Below are positions 8,820 to 18,055 of a stretch of 64,000 bases of DNA, piece after piece. The DNA is from Rhodobacterales bacterium. Its GTDB lineage: Bacteria; Pseudomonadota; Alphaproteobacteria; Rhodobacterales; Rhodobacteraceae. Both the position numbers and the translations under genes were made by a program. The stretch covers positions 1 to 64,000 of the forward strand of contig JAFLCY010000001.1 of NCBI GenBank assembly GCA_017303485.1. Direction: 5' to 3'. Numbering within the stretch: the first letter of the stretch is position 1; each line of letters opens with the position of its first letter. The notes below the pieces were generated by a model, which saw nothing but the letters and a program-made list of their open reading frames with translations, searched no databases and had not been told where the DNA came from.

Positions 8820-10918
8820 CGCCAGACCCTGCCCCAGTCGGGATCAAGCCCGTCGGTATGATATTCGCGCAGCGTGTCGTACAGCCGGTCGTCGACATCC
8901 ACGCGCGCGCCGCCATCGCCGGTTTTCGGCCGCAACGTCATGCCGAAGCCACGGCGGGAATCGGTTCCAAGCGCCCAGTTGAACGGGATGGTGAAGCGGA
9001 TGCCCTTGTCGAAGCCGCCCTCGCCGAAGTCTTCGGCGCTGACGTCGGTGACGGTCGCGAAGGCACCGACGCGCCAGCCATTCGCGAAGACCCGGTCAAG
9101 CGAGATGGTGGCACCGACATCGCCCGCAAGGTAGCGGCCGACATCCAGCTGACCCAGATATCCGTTGCCAAAGTCGTAGTAGGCCGAGACATAGCCGGTC
9201 ATGACGTCGTAATCATATTCGCCAAAGCCCAAACCGCCATCCGTGTCCCGCTGCTTGGTGTAGTTCAACTCGACCCCAAGGGCGAGCTGGCTGTCCACAG
9301 GCTTCCACAGCACTTCGCCGGAAACCCCGGCATGCATGCGCTCCAGATAGCCGAAGGTGACGCGGGAATAGATGTTCTCAGCCGGATGGGCGTACCAGGC
9401 GAGGGTCAGCTTCTCCAGCGAAGTCTCGCCGAATTCGTTGTAGCGCCAGCTGTCGGTCCGCACATGCTGCAAGGGTGAGGTCGAGTCCGTGTCATTGTCG
9501 CGGTTGCTGGCGATCTGCTGGTGGATCGAACCTGACAGCACCAGCCCCGGCGCAAAGTCGTAGCTGGCCGAGAGTCTGACCCCGATGTCACCCTTCTTGG
9601 GTTCCGACAGGCGGACGACGGGTTTCAGGCTCCAGCGGAACTTCGGATACAGGTCTTCGTCGCCCAGCGAATAGGCGGGGGTCGGGCCCGCATCGGTGAC
9701 CGTGATCCGCTCTCGCAGCAGCGAGGCGTTGTCGGCGGTATATTCCAGCTCTTCCAGATCGCTGCGCCGGATGGTGATCTTCGAGGCGCCAATGCCGTTC
9801 ACCACCGGAACGATCTCGAACACCTCGACCGAGGCGGGCATGACATGGCTGAGGGCGCGTGCGGTGCGGCCGATGGCCTGCGATCCGGCGTCGATCCGGC
9901 CGTTGCGAATGCGGACCTGCACCGTTGTCGCGGTATAGGCCAGATCCTCAACCGCGATGCCGTCGGCGGCCAGGCGCTTGGCAAGGTTTTCGCGCAGGAT
10001 CGGTCCGGCGTCCGGCTGCGTGACCCAGCCGCCGTCATAGGCGTCGGGATCGGCCGCCCGTGAGGGCCGCGCCTTGACCGGGACCGGGGCCGCACCGACG
10101 ATTCCGCCCGTGGCCCGGCTTTTCGGGTCAAGGACGACATGGAACGCAAGACCGATCTCGGAGCCGTAAAGAGAATAGACGCCAAGCCGGACGTTCGGCC
10201 CGCGATGGTATTCGAGACCAAAGTTGAACGGGCTGTCGCGTTCGATCAGCCCGCGCGTCTCATCTTCCAGCAGATAGTCGTCCGAGGAATACTCGCCCTT
10301 GATCGTCCAGCTGTCGTTGATCTTGTATTCGATTCCGGCGAAGGGTGCGGCCTCGCCCCGGAACCACTGGTCAGAGTTCGGGGTGCCCAGCGGGTCGACT
10401 GGCGGCCGGTTGCCGAACGGCGCCCCTATGCCACCATAGCTGCCCAACCGGCCCCACCCGAGGCCCGCGGTCACCTTCAGCCGGTCGCCGAAGGTCTTGG
10501 TGGCGGCAATATACTCCGAGGCGAACATGCCGCGTCCGGTCAGGTCCTGCAGGCCTATCGTCACCGCCGGGGCGAACTTGCCCTCTTTCAGGACCTGGTA
10601 GCGCAGGTCGATGCTGCGGTCTGTCTCGCTGTCGTCTCCGGGAATGACGGTGTCCCAGTCGCGCCAGGTCTGGAACCGGAACGAGGCCGACAGTCGTTCG
10701 GTGGCCTGAAAGCTCAGCGTCGTGCGGGTGATCGGGCCGACAGAGCCCACGCTGAACGAAAACGTGGCGTCCTTCTGGGCGTCGCCCGACGGCATGTCGA
10801 TCAAGCCGGTCACGCCGTTCATGTTCAGCGAACCCGTCATTTCGGCCATCGCGGGCGCAGTGGAAAGCGCAGTGCCCAGGGCAAGCGAAGCAAGCAAGTA
10901 ACGCAAAGAATTCTGCAT
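8816..10918 (-). CDS. YjbH/GfcD-family outer-membrane exopolysaccharide protein
   Basis: This 700-residue protein has a signal peptide (SLRYLLASLALGTALSTAPAMA). It then shows the YjbH hallmark GVTGLIDMPSGDAQKDATF and many alternating beta-strands, consistent with an outer-membrane barrel. The family co-occurs with YjbF-type lipoproteins in capsule or exopolysaccharide operons. The C-terminal half repeats a barrel-like pattern (YSRVTFGYLERMHAGVSGE, LGQLDVGRYLAGDVG). No polysaccharide synthesis genes lie nearby in this window. It is the first gene of a yjbH-yjbF-small protein unit. Confidence 0.88.
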   Translation of the reverse strand: MQNSLRYLLASLALGTALSTAPAMAEMTGSLNMNGVTGLIDMPSGDAQKDATFSFSVGSVGPITRTTLSFQATERLSASFRFQTWRDWDTVIPGDDSETDRSIDLRYQVLKEGKFAPAVTIGLQDLTGRGMFASEYIAATKTFGDRLKVTAGLGWGRLGSYGGIGAPFGNRPPVDPLGTPNSDQWFRGEAAPFAGIEYKINDSWTIKGEYSSDDYLLEDETRGLIERDSPFNFGLEYHRGPNVRLGVYSLYGSEIGLAFHVVLDPKSRATGGIVGAAPVPVKARPSRAADPDAYDGGWVTQPDAGPILRENLAKRLAADGIAVEDLAYTATTVQVRIRNGRIDAGSQAIGRTARALSHVMPASVEVFEIVPVVNGIGASKITIRRSDLEELEYTADNASLLRERITVTDAGPTPAYSLGDEDLYPKFRWSLKPVVRLSEPKKGDIGVRLSASYDFAPGLVLSGSIHQQIASNRDNDTDSTSPLQHVRTDSWRYNEFGETSLEKLTLAWYAHPAENIYSRVTFGYLERMHAGVSGEVLWKPVDSQLALGVELNYTKQRDTDGGLGFGEYDYDVMTGYVSAYYDFGNGYLGQLDVGRYLAGDVGATISLDRVFANGWRVGAFATVTDVSAEDFGEGGFDKGIRFTIPFNWALGTDSRRGFGMTLRPKTGDGGARVDVDDRLYDTLREYHTDGLDPDWGRVWR

Positions 10919-10945
10919 GGCGACCGGATCTCAGGATACCTGTCC

Positions 10946-10975
10946 AGTCTATGCGAACATATCGCAGGCAGGGCA
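10946..10975 (-). promoter_or_regulatory. Possible promoter/operator ahead of yjbH
   Basis: On the reverse strand TTGCCC is followed after 17 bases by CATAGA. Between the boxes lies the palindrome GCGATATGTTCGC, a possible operator. The neighbouring marR gene ends just upstream. The match is moderate and made by eye. Confidence 0.3.
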
Positions 10976-11049
10976 AGACCTATCGGCGACTTCCGGGGTG
11001 GATCGATGGGCGGCTATGGCATTTCGGACATGGAACAGGTGCCCCGGCC

Positions 11050-11499
11050 TCAGCCCGGATCGTCTTCCAGCTTGATGCGCAGCTCGCGCAGAACCGGCAA
11101 AAGCGACCGCACACGGTCGCCTCCGATGGCCTGCACAACCTCGGCAATCAGCGGCACGACGCTGGCCAGTGCCGCTTCCCGCGCCGCCCTGCCGCTCGGG
11201 CTGATCGCGACAAGCTTTTGCCGCGCGTCCTCCCAATCCGGACGGATGTGGACATGACCCGCCCATTCCAGCTTGGTCAGCGTGTTGGTCATCGCCCCGC
11301 GCGTCACATGGAAGGATTTCGCCAGTTGCGCCGGGGTTCGTTCGTCGCCTACCCGCGCCAGATGGTTGAGAACGCTGAAATGCGACAGTTCCATGCCCTT
11401 CGGCAGCACCTTCGAGATACGGTTGCGCGCAAGCTGATCGGCCATGAACAGCTCGCCGAACAGTGCCACCGCAATGTCGTCGGCCTTTTCGGCGCTCAT
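11050..11499 (-). CDS. MarR-family transcriptional regulator
   Basis: A 149-residue winged-helix regulator. The recognition part reads RTPAQLAKSFHVTRGAMTNTL (about 53-73), followed by the wing with the family DxR signature (RPDWEDARQK). The N-terminal helices carry LFMADQLARNRISK. MarR proteins usually repress a nearby operon until a small phenolic or oxidised ligand binds. The start overlaps the stop of the nitrilase-like gene by four bases (ATGA), making this the last gene of comF-grxC-nit-marR. It may also act on the yjbH promoter 130 bases downstream, but that is inference. Confidence 0.88.
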   Translation of the reverse strand: MSAEKADDIAVALFGELFMADQLARNRISKVLPKGMELSHFSVLNHLARVGDERTPAQLAKSFHVTRGAMTNTLTKLEWAGHVHIRPDWEDARQKLVAISPSGRAAREAALASVVPLIAEVVQAIGGDRVRSLLPVLRELRIKLEDDPG

Positions 11500-12329
11500 G
11501 GCCCGTCGAAGCTCCGGTCATGGGTCAAGGACGGCACCCTGCCCCGCGCCTTTTCGACCTCGGACAGGTCAAGGTTGACCAGAGTCACGCCCGGCTCGGT
11601 GCCGGCATCGGCCAGCACCTCCCCCCATGGCGCTATCGCCAGCGAATGCCCGTGGGTCTTGCGGCCCTTGCCATTCGCCTCCGCGTGAAAGCCGGTCTGC
11701 GCCGGGGCCAGCACGAAGCAGCCCGTCTCGATGGCCCGCGCGCGCAGCAGGGTTTCCCAATGCGCCGCGCCGGTGATGTGGTTGAAGGCCGCCGGAACCG
11801 TGATGACCTGCGCCCCGCCTTGCGCCAGACGCCGATACAACGTCGGAAAGCGGACATCATAGCAGACCGTCATGCCGATCTTCGCAAAGGGTGTCTCGGC
11901 CACAACGGCCCTGGTGCCGGGCCGGTAACCCTCGCTTTCGCGGTAGATCTCTGTCGCAGATACGTTGACGTCGAACATGTGGATCTTGTCGTAGCGGGCC
12001 GCGATGCTGCCATCCGGGGCGATCAGGAAGCTGCGGTTGGCAAAGCGGCCGTCCGCGTCATGGGTCAGCAACCCCAGCGAGCCGATCAAGAGCCAGATGC
12101 CCGCCGCCTTCGCCTCGGCCCGAAGCGCGGCGAGGGTCGGATCGTCATCCTCGTGCCGGAAGACTGCGCGCTGGTGCGAGCGGCTGGAGGACAGACCATT
12201 CGTCAGCTCTGGCGTCAGCACGAACCCTGCCCCGCCGGCGACTGCCTGCCGGACAAGCCCCACCGTCACCGGCAGGTTCGCCGCCGGATCGTCCGTCACG
12301 TTAAGCTGGACCAGCCCCGCCCGCATCAT
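11496..12329 (-). CDS. Carbon-nitrogen hydrolase (Nit1-like deaminated glutathione amidase)
   Basis: A nitrilase-superfamily amidase of 277 residues with the Glu-Lys-Cys catalytic triad: E41 (LTPELTNG), K115 (RYDKIHMFDV) and C156 (MTVCYDVRFP). The IHMFDV and VRFP motifs point to the Nit1 branch, which repairs deaminated glutathione. The neighbouring glutaredoxin gene fits that thiol context. The start overlaps the grxC stop by four bases; a second ATG follows immediately. General omega-amidase activity is the main alternative. Confidence 0.87.
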   Translation of the reverse strand: MMRAGLVQLNVTDDPAANLPVTVGLVRQAVAGGAGFVLTPELTNGLSSSRSHQRAVFRHEDDDPTLAALRAEAKAAGIWLLIGSLGLLTHDADGRFANRSFLIAPDGSIAARYDKIHMFDVNVSATEIYRESEGYRPGTRAVVAETPFAKIGMTVCYDVRFPTLYRRLAQGGAQVITVPAAFNHITGAAHWETLLRARAIETGCFVLAPAQTGFHAEANGKGRKTHGHSLAIAPWGEVLADAGTEPGVTLVNLDLSEVEKARGRVPSLTHDRSFDGP

Positions 12330-12583
12330 TCGGCCAAAAGCGGGTCAAGCTTGCCCGCATGCTCCAGCGCGTGCAGGTCATCCGACCCGCCGACATGGGT
12401 GGCCCCGATGAAGATCTGCGGAACGGTCCGCCGCCCGTTGGCCCGCTGCACCATCGTCGCGCGCAAGTCAGGGTCGGCGCTGACATCAATCTCGCGGTAG
12501 GCCACGCCCTTGCGGTCCAGGAGCCGCTTGGCCATGGCGCAGTAGCCGCAGAAGGGGGTGGTGTAGATTTCAACGGGACGCAT
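12326..12583 (-). CDS. grxC: Glutaredoxin 3
   Basis: An 85-residue thioredoxin-fold protein using glutathione to reduce protein disulfides. The active site is C12-G-Y-C15 (TTPFCGYCAMAKRLL), with the TVPQIFI cis-Pro motif near residue 54 and GGSDDL near 67. Length and motifs are typical of GrxC. It lies between comF (33 bases upstream) and the Nit1-like gene (4-base overlap), a gene order common in Rhodobacterales. Confidence 0.95.
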   Translation of the reverse strand: MRPVEIYTTPFCGYCAMAKRLLDRKGVAYREIDVSADPDLRATMVQRANGRRTVPQIFIGATHVGGSDDLHALEHAGKLDPLLAE

Positions 12584-12616
12584 AAGGGCACCTCTTTCGT
12601 GCCCGAATATAGGGAA

Positions 12617-13339
12617 TCAGCCGTCTTTCGCAACGCGCGCCAGACAGAGGACCGACACCGACCGCGCCCCGGCAGCCAAAAGAGCCTCGGTTCCCGCCGC
12701 AAAGGTCGCGCCCGAGGTCATCACGTCATCGACAAGCAGGATATCCCGCCCCTCGACCCGCTTCTCGCGCGGCTTCGGTACGACGAATGCGCCGACCAGA
12801 TTGGCAAAGCGGGCGTCGCGGGTCTTGTTGTCCTGACTGCCGGTGGACCGATTGCGGCGCAACGCATCCGGGCAATGATCAATCCCGGCGGATTTCGCGA
12901 TGGCGCGGGACAGGAGAGCCGCCTGGTTGAACCGTCTGCGGAAGAGCCGCGTCCAGTGCAGCGGCACCGGCACCGCCAGCATTCCCGGTTGCAGGATCGG
13001 CTTGGCCGCCTTCAGCATCCAGGTCGAGGCCGGGCGGGCGAGGTCCATCCGGTCGCCATGCTTCAGCGCCAGCACCAGCCGCCGTCCGTTTTCATGATAC
13101 ATCAGTGCCGCGCGGCCCCGGTCCCATGGGCGGGCAATCATCATGCAGTCATCGCAAAATGCCCGCTCGGCACTGTCCTGCCCCGGCAAAGGCACGCCGC
13201 ACTTGTCGCAGACAAGGCCGGACACGAAGGGCGTCTCGCGCCAGCAGTCGGTGCAAAGACCGAAGTCGGATTGCACCGGGGCCGCGCAGGAAATGCATTG
13301 CGGGGGATACAGGATCTGCAGCGCGCCTTGCATTCCCAT
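12617..13339 (-). CDS. ComF-family double-zinc-ribbon phosphoribosyltransferase-like protein
   Basis: 240 residues. The N-terminal Cys pairs (CISC, CTDC, CDKCG, CDDC within residues 15-65) form a double zinc ribbon. The C-terminal part has the PRTase motif DILLVDDVMTSGATF (about 200-215). ComF proteins are linked to DNA uptake in naturally competent bacteria, but in this lineage the role is unproven. It is divergent from the methyltransferase gene with only 23 bases between starts, so the promoters must overlap the coding ends. Confidence 0.9.
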   Translation of the reverse strand: MGMQGALQILYPPQCISCAAPVQSDFGLCTDCWRETPFVSGLVCDKCGVPLPGQDSAERAFCDDCMMIARPWDRGRAALMYHENGRRLVLALKHGDRMDLARPASTWMLKAAKPILQPGMLAVPVPLHWTRLFRRRFNQAALLSRAIAKSAGIDHCPDALRRNRSTGSQDNKTRDARFANLVGAFVVPKPREKRVEGRDILLVDDVMTSGATFAAGTEALLAAGARSVSVLCLARVAKDG

Positions 13340-13362
13340 TCTGCCCTCCTAATCTCCGCCAG

Positions 13363-14199
13363 ATGACCCAGCCGATGATCCTGACCGACCGTAGTGCGCT
13401 GACCCGCCACCGCGCCCGTGCCCGCCGCCTGCCCGGCCACGACGGGGCGCTGTTCCTGCATCGCCTGGCCCTGTCCGATCTTCAGGAAAGACTCAGTGAG
13501 GTTAACAGAAGGTTTACGGCGCCTGCTGTTGTGACCGGCAGCCCTGAAATCTTTGGTGATTTTCCGGGTGCGGCGATTTCCGACGATGGCGATATGATCG
13601 CACTGGAACCAGGCGCTCACGATCTAGTTGTTCACGCCATGTCTCTGCACTGGGCCAATGATCCGGTGGGCCAGCTTGTCCAGTGTCGGCGGGCCCTGAA
13701 GCCAGACGGCCTTTTCCTTGCCGTACTGCCGGGCGGTCGTAGCCTGCAGGAACTTCGCGCCTGTCTTGCGGAGGCTGAGGCGGCCGTGACTGGTGGCCTT
13801 TCACCCCGCGTCCTGCCGATGGGCGAGATCCGCGATCTCGGCGCCCTGATGCAGCGGGCCGGTTTCGCCCTGCCCGTCGCGGACAGCCTGCTGCAGACCG
13901 TCGAGTATCGCGATTTCTCCGCCCTCCTTTCCGACCTTCGCGCGGCAGGCGAAAGCAACGCCCTTGCCGCCCGCCTGCGTCACTTTACCCGTCGCGCGGT
14001 ACTGACAGAGGCCGCGCGTATATACCGCAGTAGCTACAGCACGCCCGAGGGTCGGTTGCGCGCCACGGTCGAGCTGGTTTTCCTCACCGGCTGGGCGCCG
14101 CATGAAAGCCAGCAGCAACCCTTGCGGCCGGGTTCGGCCAAGGCCCGGCTGGCCGATGCTTTGGGGGTGCCGGAGAAGCCCCTGCCCAAAGACGGTTGA
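13363..14199 (+). CDS. SAM-dependent methyltransferase (BioC/NDUFAF5-like)
   Basis: 278 residues from ATG at 13363. A GGAG-type site is not obvious, and the open frame runs further upstream over comF. Class I methyltransferase elements include ALEPGAHDLVVHAMSLHW (about 85-103), then PVGQLVQCRRALKPDGLFLAVLPGG. The N-terminal segment LFLHRLALSDLQERLSEVN resembles the BioC/NDUFAF5 group. NDUFAF5 hydroxylates a complex I subunit and BioC methylates malonyl-ACP, so substrate cannot be settled here. The order methyltransferase-comF-grxC is conserved in related genomes. Confidence 0.85.
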   Translation: MTQPMILTDRSALTRHRARARRLPGHDGALFLHRLALSDLQERLSEVNRRFTAPAVVTGSPEIFGDFPGAAISDDGDMIALEPGAHDLVVHAMSLHWANDPVGQLVQCRRALKPDGLFLAVLPGGRSLQELRACLAEAEAAVTGGLSPRVLPMGEIRDLGALMQRAGFALPVADSLLQTVEYRDFSALLSDLRAAGESNALAARLRHFTRRAVLTEAARIYRSSYSTPEGRLRATVELVFLTGWAPHESQQQPLRPGSAKARLADALGVPEKPLPKDG

Positions 14200-14251
14200 C
14201 CCCGTCCGCCCAACCCTTATGTCCCGCCCTGAACCATTGGGAAGAACCGCC

Positions 14252-15334
14252 ATGCAGGGATCAAAGACCACAGCCGCTCCCGACCAGGGCCGCCTTGCCC
14301 ATGCGCCCGCCGATCATCCTCCGATCAGACCGGCGCGCGTTGGGGTGCTGCTGGCCAACCTCGGCACCCCGGACGCCTACGACTATTGGTCGATGCGGCG
14401 CTATCTGAGCGAGTTCCTGTCGGACAAGCGGGTCGTGGACTACCCGAGCTGGAAGTGGCAGCCGCTTTTGCAACTGGTGATCCTGTCGAAGCGGCCCTTC
14501 ACCTCGGGCGCGAACTACAAGCTGATCTGGAACGAGGAACTGAACGAAAGCCCCCTCCTGACCATCACCAAGGCGCAGACCGCCGCGATTGCGACCGCGC
14601 TGGCGGAACGGCACGGGGCAGAGGTGATGGTCGACTTCTGCATGCGCTACGGCAATCCCTCGACCGGGGCGAAGGTAAAGGCGATGGTCGCCGCGGGTTG
14701 CGAGAAGATCCTGTTCTTCCCGCTTTATCCCCACTACGCCGGGGCGACTTCGGCCACGGCAAATGACCAGTTCTTCCGCGCCCTGATGCAGGAGAAGCGG
14801 CAACCGGCGGTGCGGACCGTGGCGGAGTACTTCGCCCATCCGCTTTATATCGACGCGCTGGCCGGGTCGGTCGAGGCGGCCTATGCGAAACTTGACCACA
14901 GGCCCGACGTGCTGGTCGCGTCCTACCACGGAATGCCGAAACGCTATCTGATGGAGGGCGACCCCTACCACTGCCAGTGCCAGAAAACCTCGCGGCTGCT
15001 GCGGGAACGGCTGGGGTGGGAGGCAGGGTCGATCGACACCAGCTTCCAGTCGGTCTTCGGGCGCGAGGAATGGCTGCGGCCCTATACGGTGCAGCATGTG
15101 GCGGCGCTGGCGAAGGCGGGGAAGAAGCGGATCGCGGTGATGGCACCGGCTTTCTCGGCGGACTGCATCGAGACGCTGGAAGAGATCAACGGCGAGATCA
15201 GGGAGGCCTTCCTTCACGCCGGGGGCGAGGTCTTCACCTACATCCCCTGTCTGAACGACGAGCCGGCCCATATTGAAGCTTTGGTGGCGGTGATCGAGGA
15301 GAACCTGGGCGGATGGCTACCCCGAAGGGGATAG
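14252..15334 (+). CDS. hemH: Ferrochelatase
   Basis: HemH inserts iron into protoporphyrin IX in the last step of protoheme synthesis. The 360-residue protein has the family motifs GVLLANLGTP near the N-terminus, the catalytic His in SYHGMP (about 206), YHCQCQKTSR, DTSFQSVFGREEWL and the metal-site Glu in FSADCIETLEE. I chose ATG 14252 (GGGAAG upstream). An in-frame ATG at 14219 adds 11 residues. It follows the methyltransferase gene by 52 bases and may be cotranscribed with it. Confidence 0.96.
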   Translation: MQGSKTTAAPDQGRLAHAPADHPPIRPARVGVLLANLGTPDAYDYWSMRRYLSEFLSDKRVVDYPSWKWQPLLQLVILSKRPFTSGANYKLIWNEELNESPLLTITKAQTAAIATALAERHGAEVMVDFCMRYGNPSTGAKVKAMVAAGCEKILFFPLYPHYAGATSATANDQFFRALMQEKRQPAVRTVAEYFAHPLYIDALAGSVEAAYAKLDHRPDVLVASYHGMPKRYLMEGDPYHCQCQKTSRLLRERLGWEAGSIDTSFQSVFGREEWLRPYTVQHVAALAKAGKKRIAVMAPAFSADCIETLEEINGEIREAFLHAGGEVFTYIPCLNDEPAHIEALVAVIEENLGGWLPRRG

Positions 15335-15449
15335 GCTGCCCACGCGCGGCGCTTTTTTTCGGCGCAATGATTTCAAAGGCTTGCCTTGACCCTTTAGTGT
15401 GGCCTTAACCTTGCTGCAGGCGGCCTGATCGGCGCGGGGGAGAGACGGG

Positions 15450-17180
15450 ATGACGGATAGGATCCTGCGCGCGAAGGCCCTGATCGCGGGACAGGCGAGC
15501 GGCGAAATCCTGTATGCCGATACCGGCCTCAGCTTCATGGGTGGGGTCGATGCCTCGACGGGGCGGATCATCGACGTTCACCATCCGCTGTGCGGGCAGT
15601 CGGTCGGGGGGAAGATCCTTGCCATCCCAAGCGGGCGGGGGTCCTGCTCCGGCAGTCTGGTGATGTTTGAGCTTTTGATGAATGGCCACGCCCCGGCAGC
15701 ACTGGTCTTTCGGCACAAGGAGACGATCCTGACGCTGGGCGTGCTGATCGCTGGCGAGTTGTTCCAGCGCGGCATTCCCGTCCTGCAACTGGACGAGACG
15801 GACTTTGCGGCGCTGTCGGGTGTCACTCATGCCCGGATCGAGGGCGATTCGATCCAGCCGCCGGACGGGCCGACAACCCAGCCTCCAATCTACATTCTGC
15901 CGGAACCTGATCCGGCGGACTTCACCTTGAGCGAGCTTGACCGCCGCTTTCTGGCCGGAGAGTTCGGCGAGGCGGCAAGGATCGCGATGCGGATTGTCCT
16001 GCAAACCGCCCGGATCGAGGGCGCGACTGAATTGGTCGATGTCGAGATGGCGCATCTGGATGGCGTCTTCTACCAGGGCCCGGCGGGTCTGCAGTTTGCC
16101 CGGCGGCTGTGCGAGATGGGCGCGCGCGTTCGGGTGCCGACGACGATGAACGCGGTGTGCGTCGACCGGCGGCAATGGCGGGCCTTAGGTGTGCCGGAGG
16201 TGCTGGGCGAGGCTACAGATGCGCTGGCCGACGCCTATGTCGAGATGGGCGCAAAGCCCACCTATACCTGCGCGCCATACCTGCTGGAGCCTGCACCGAA
16301 GGCAGGGCAGAACATTGCCTGGGGAGAGTCGAACGCAGTGGTCTTTGCCAATTCGGTGCTGGGGGCAAGGACACTGAAGTATCCGGATTATCTGGATATT
16401 CTGGTCGCCATCACGGGACGCGCGCCGGCGGCGGACTGCTATCTTGCCGACCGTCGTCGCGCAACCATCCGCATTGATCTGCCGCCTTTGGGCAAGGTTG
16501 ACGACCTGTTCTTCCCGCTGCTCGGCTACCACATCGGCAAGATCGCCACGAACCAGATCCCACTGATTTGCGGGCTTGCGGGCCATGCCGTCAGCCATGA
16601 CGACCTGAAGGCCTTCGGGGCAGCCTTCGCCACGACCTCTGCCGTGCCGATGTTCCATGTTCAGGGCATCACACCGGAAGCCAGCACTGCGGATGGGATA
16701 CTGGGGGAGGACATGCCTGTCGTGCAGGTGACGGAGCGGGACCTTGTTGAGACCTGGGAAGAGCTTAACATCGCGCGGACTCCAGATGTCGATCTGGTGG
16801 CGCTGGGCAATCCACATTTCTCGCTGACCGAAATCGCGGCTTTGGCCCGACTGTGCGACGGGCGGCGCAAGGCTGAGGGCGTTAGCCTGATCGTCACTTG
16901 CGGGCGGGACGTTTTTGCCATGGCCGAGGCGGAAGGGCTGATCGACGTGATCAGGAGATTTGGCGGCCAGGTCCTGAACGACACCTGCTGGTGCTTCATC
17001 GGTGAGCCAGTCGTGCCGAAGTCGGTGCGCAACATCGCCACGAACTCGGGGAAATACGCGCATTACGGCCCGCCGGTGGTGAGCAAGGGCTTCCACTTCG
17101 CCAGTCTTGCGCGCTGTGTGGACGCCGCCTGCACGGGCCGGATCAATACGACGATGCCCGCCTGGTGCCGCTCTGGCTGA
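15450..17180 (+). CDS. Aconitase X (fused swivel plus catalytic domains), putative cis-3-hydroxy-L-proline dehydratase
   Basis: 576 residues. The N-terminal part (about 1-140) is the DUF126 swivelling domain: MGGVDASTGRIIDVHHPLCGQS and IPSGRGSCSGSLVMFELL. The rest is the DUF521 aconitase-X catalytic domain. It contains GESNAVVFANSVLGARTLKYPD, cluster-binding Cys candidates in TYTCAPYLL and NDTCWCF, and ATNSGKYAHY near the C-terminus. Characterised members dehydrate cis-3-hydroxy-L-proline; archaeal ones act on mevalonate 5-phosphate. No proline-catabolic neighbours are present, so the substrate is inferred from the family. Confidence 0.85.
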   Translation: MTDRILRAKALIAGQASGEILYADTGLSFMGGVDASTGRIIDVHHPLCGQSVGGKILAIPSGRGSCSGSLVMFELLMNGHAPAALVFRHKETILTLGVLIAGELFQRGIPVLQLDETDFAALSGVTHARIEGDSIQPPDGPTTQPPIYILPEPDPADFTLSELDRRFLAGEFGEAARIAMRIVLQTARIEGATELVDVEMAHLDGVFYQGPAGLQFARRLCEMGARVRVPTTMNAVCVDRRQWRALGVPEVLGEATDALADAYVEMGAKPTYTCAPYLLEPAPKAGQNIAWGESNAVVFANSVLGARTLKYPDYLDILVAITGRAPAADCYLADRRRATIRIDLPPLGKVDDLFFPLLGYHIGKIATNQIPLICGLAGHAVSHDDLKAFGAAFATTSAVPMFHVQGITPEASTADGILGEDMPVVQVTERDLVETWEELNIARTPDVDLVALGNPHFSLTEIAALARLCDGRRKAEGVSLIVTCGRDVFAMAEAEGLIDVIRRFGGQVLNDTCWCFIGEPVVPKSVRNIATNSGKYAHYGPPVVSKGFHFASLARCVDAACTGRINTTMPAWCRSG

Positions 17181-17219
17181 AAAAAGAAAGGACCGCGGGG
17201 CCTTTCAGCCACGCGGTCC
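17180..17219 (-). terminator. Intrinsic terminator after the 17.2 kb L,D-transpeptidase gene
   Basis: Reverse strand: perfect 8-bp arms GGACCGCG/CGCGGTCC (17190-17197 and 17212-17219), then TTTCTTTTTT. The U-run overlaps the stop of the convergent aconitase X gene. Confidence 0.8.
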
Positions 17220-17243
17220 AATCCGTTTGGTTGTGTCGAGCGG

Positions 17244-17834
17244 TCAGATCAGGCGCACCTGCGTGCCGACCTTGGCCATCTCGAACAGCTCTTCGATGTG
17301 TTCGTTGTAGAGCCCGATGCAGCCCGAGGACGAGCGGCGACCGATCTTGCGGGTATCGTGGGTGCCGTGGACCCGGTAGGCAGGCCAGCCGAGATAGAGC
17401 GCACGCGAGCCGAGCGGGTTGTCGGGCGCGCCGCCTTCGACAACGGGAGGCCATTCCGGATGGCGTTCCAGCATGGATTTCGTCGGGCGCCAGGTCGGGT
17501 TCACAACCTTCTGGATGACCGAGGTGACGCCGCGCCGGGTCAGTTCCTCCGTCAGAGGAACCGAGGTCGGGTAAAGCCGGTAGATCGACTGGTCTTCCGA
17601 CCAGTAATGCAGCGCCCGCGAGGTGGTATCTGCCAGGATCAGGCCGTTGCGGGTGTTGTCGAAGTAGTCCTGCCACTGCAACATGCGGAAGCTGGAGATG
17701 TTGTTGCGCACCGAGGTTGCCGGCTCGGTGAATTCGGTGCTGCCGTCCTGAGCAAAGGCCGGGAGCGCCGCCAGACCGGCCACGCCCACTGCCCCACCCA
17801 GGATCGCGCGACGGCTGACCGTGTCGTTCGACAT
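17244..17834 (-). CDS. Exported L,D-transpeptidase (YkuD domain)
   Basis: 196 residues. The N-terminus MSNDTVSRRAILGGAVGVAGLAALPAFA is a Tat-like signal (SRRAILGG). The YkuD catalytic motif lies near the C-terminus: the His of VHGTHD (about 155) and the Cys of SSSGCIGL (about 172). Such enzymes form 3-3 peptidoglycan cross-links or attach proteins to peptidoglycan. The gene stands alone with its own terminator, and 221 bases of divergent promoter region separate it from the CAP-domain gene. Confidence 0.92.
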   Translation of the reverse strand: MSNDTVSRRAILGGAVGVAGLAALPAFAQDGSTEFTEPATSVRNNISSFRMLQWQDYFDNTRNGLILADTTSRALHYWSEDQSIYRLYPTSVPLTEELTRRGVTSVIQKVVNPTWRPTKSMLERHPEWPPVVEGGAPDNPLGSRALYLGWPAYRVHGTHDTRKIGRRSSSGCIGLYNEHIEELFEMAKVGTQVRLI

Positions 17835-18055
17835 GGAGATACTCCTGAAATCCCGTGTTCGTGCCGCCTATAGCGCCTTTTTCGGCCTGCCGCAAATCAA
17901 ACACCTGTCAACAAATCACCGTGAGCGGCATCCGCCGACGCGAATGTGACCGCCAGCGTCCGCCGATGGCAAGAAGCCTGTTTGAACCCGCCGCGAGCTT
18001 CCGCTATGGAGGGGCCGAACGGCCGCTTCGCGACGGCTTATTTCTGGTGGACTGA

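Noticed and set aside
15352..15358. T-run after hemH as terminator
   Set aside because: No proper inverted repeat precedes it; GGCGC copies are direct repeats.
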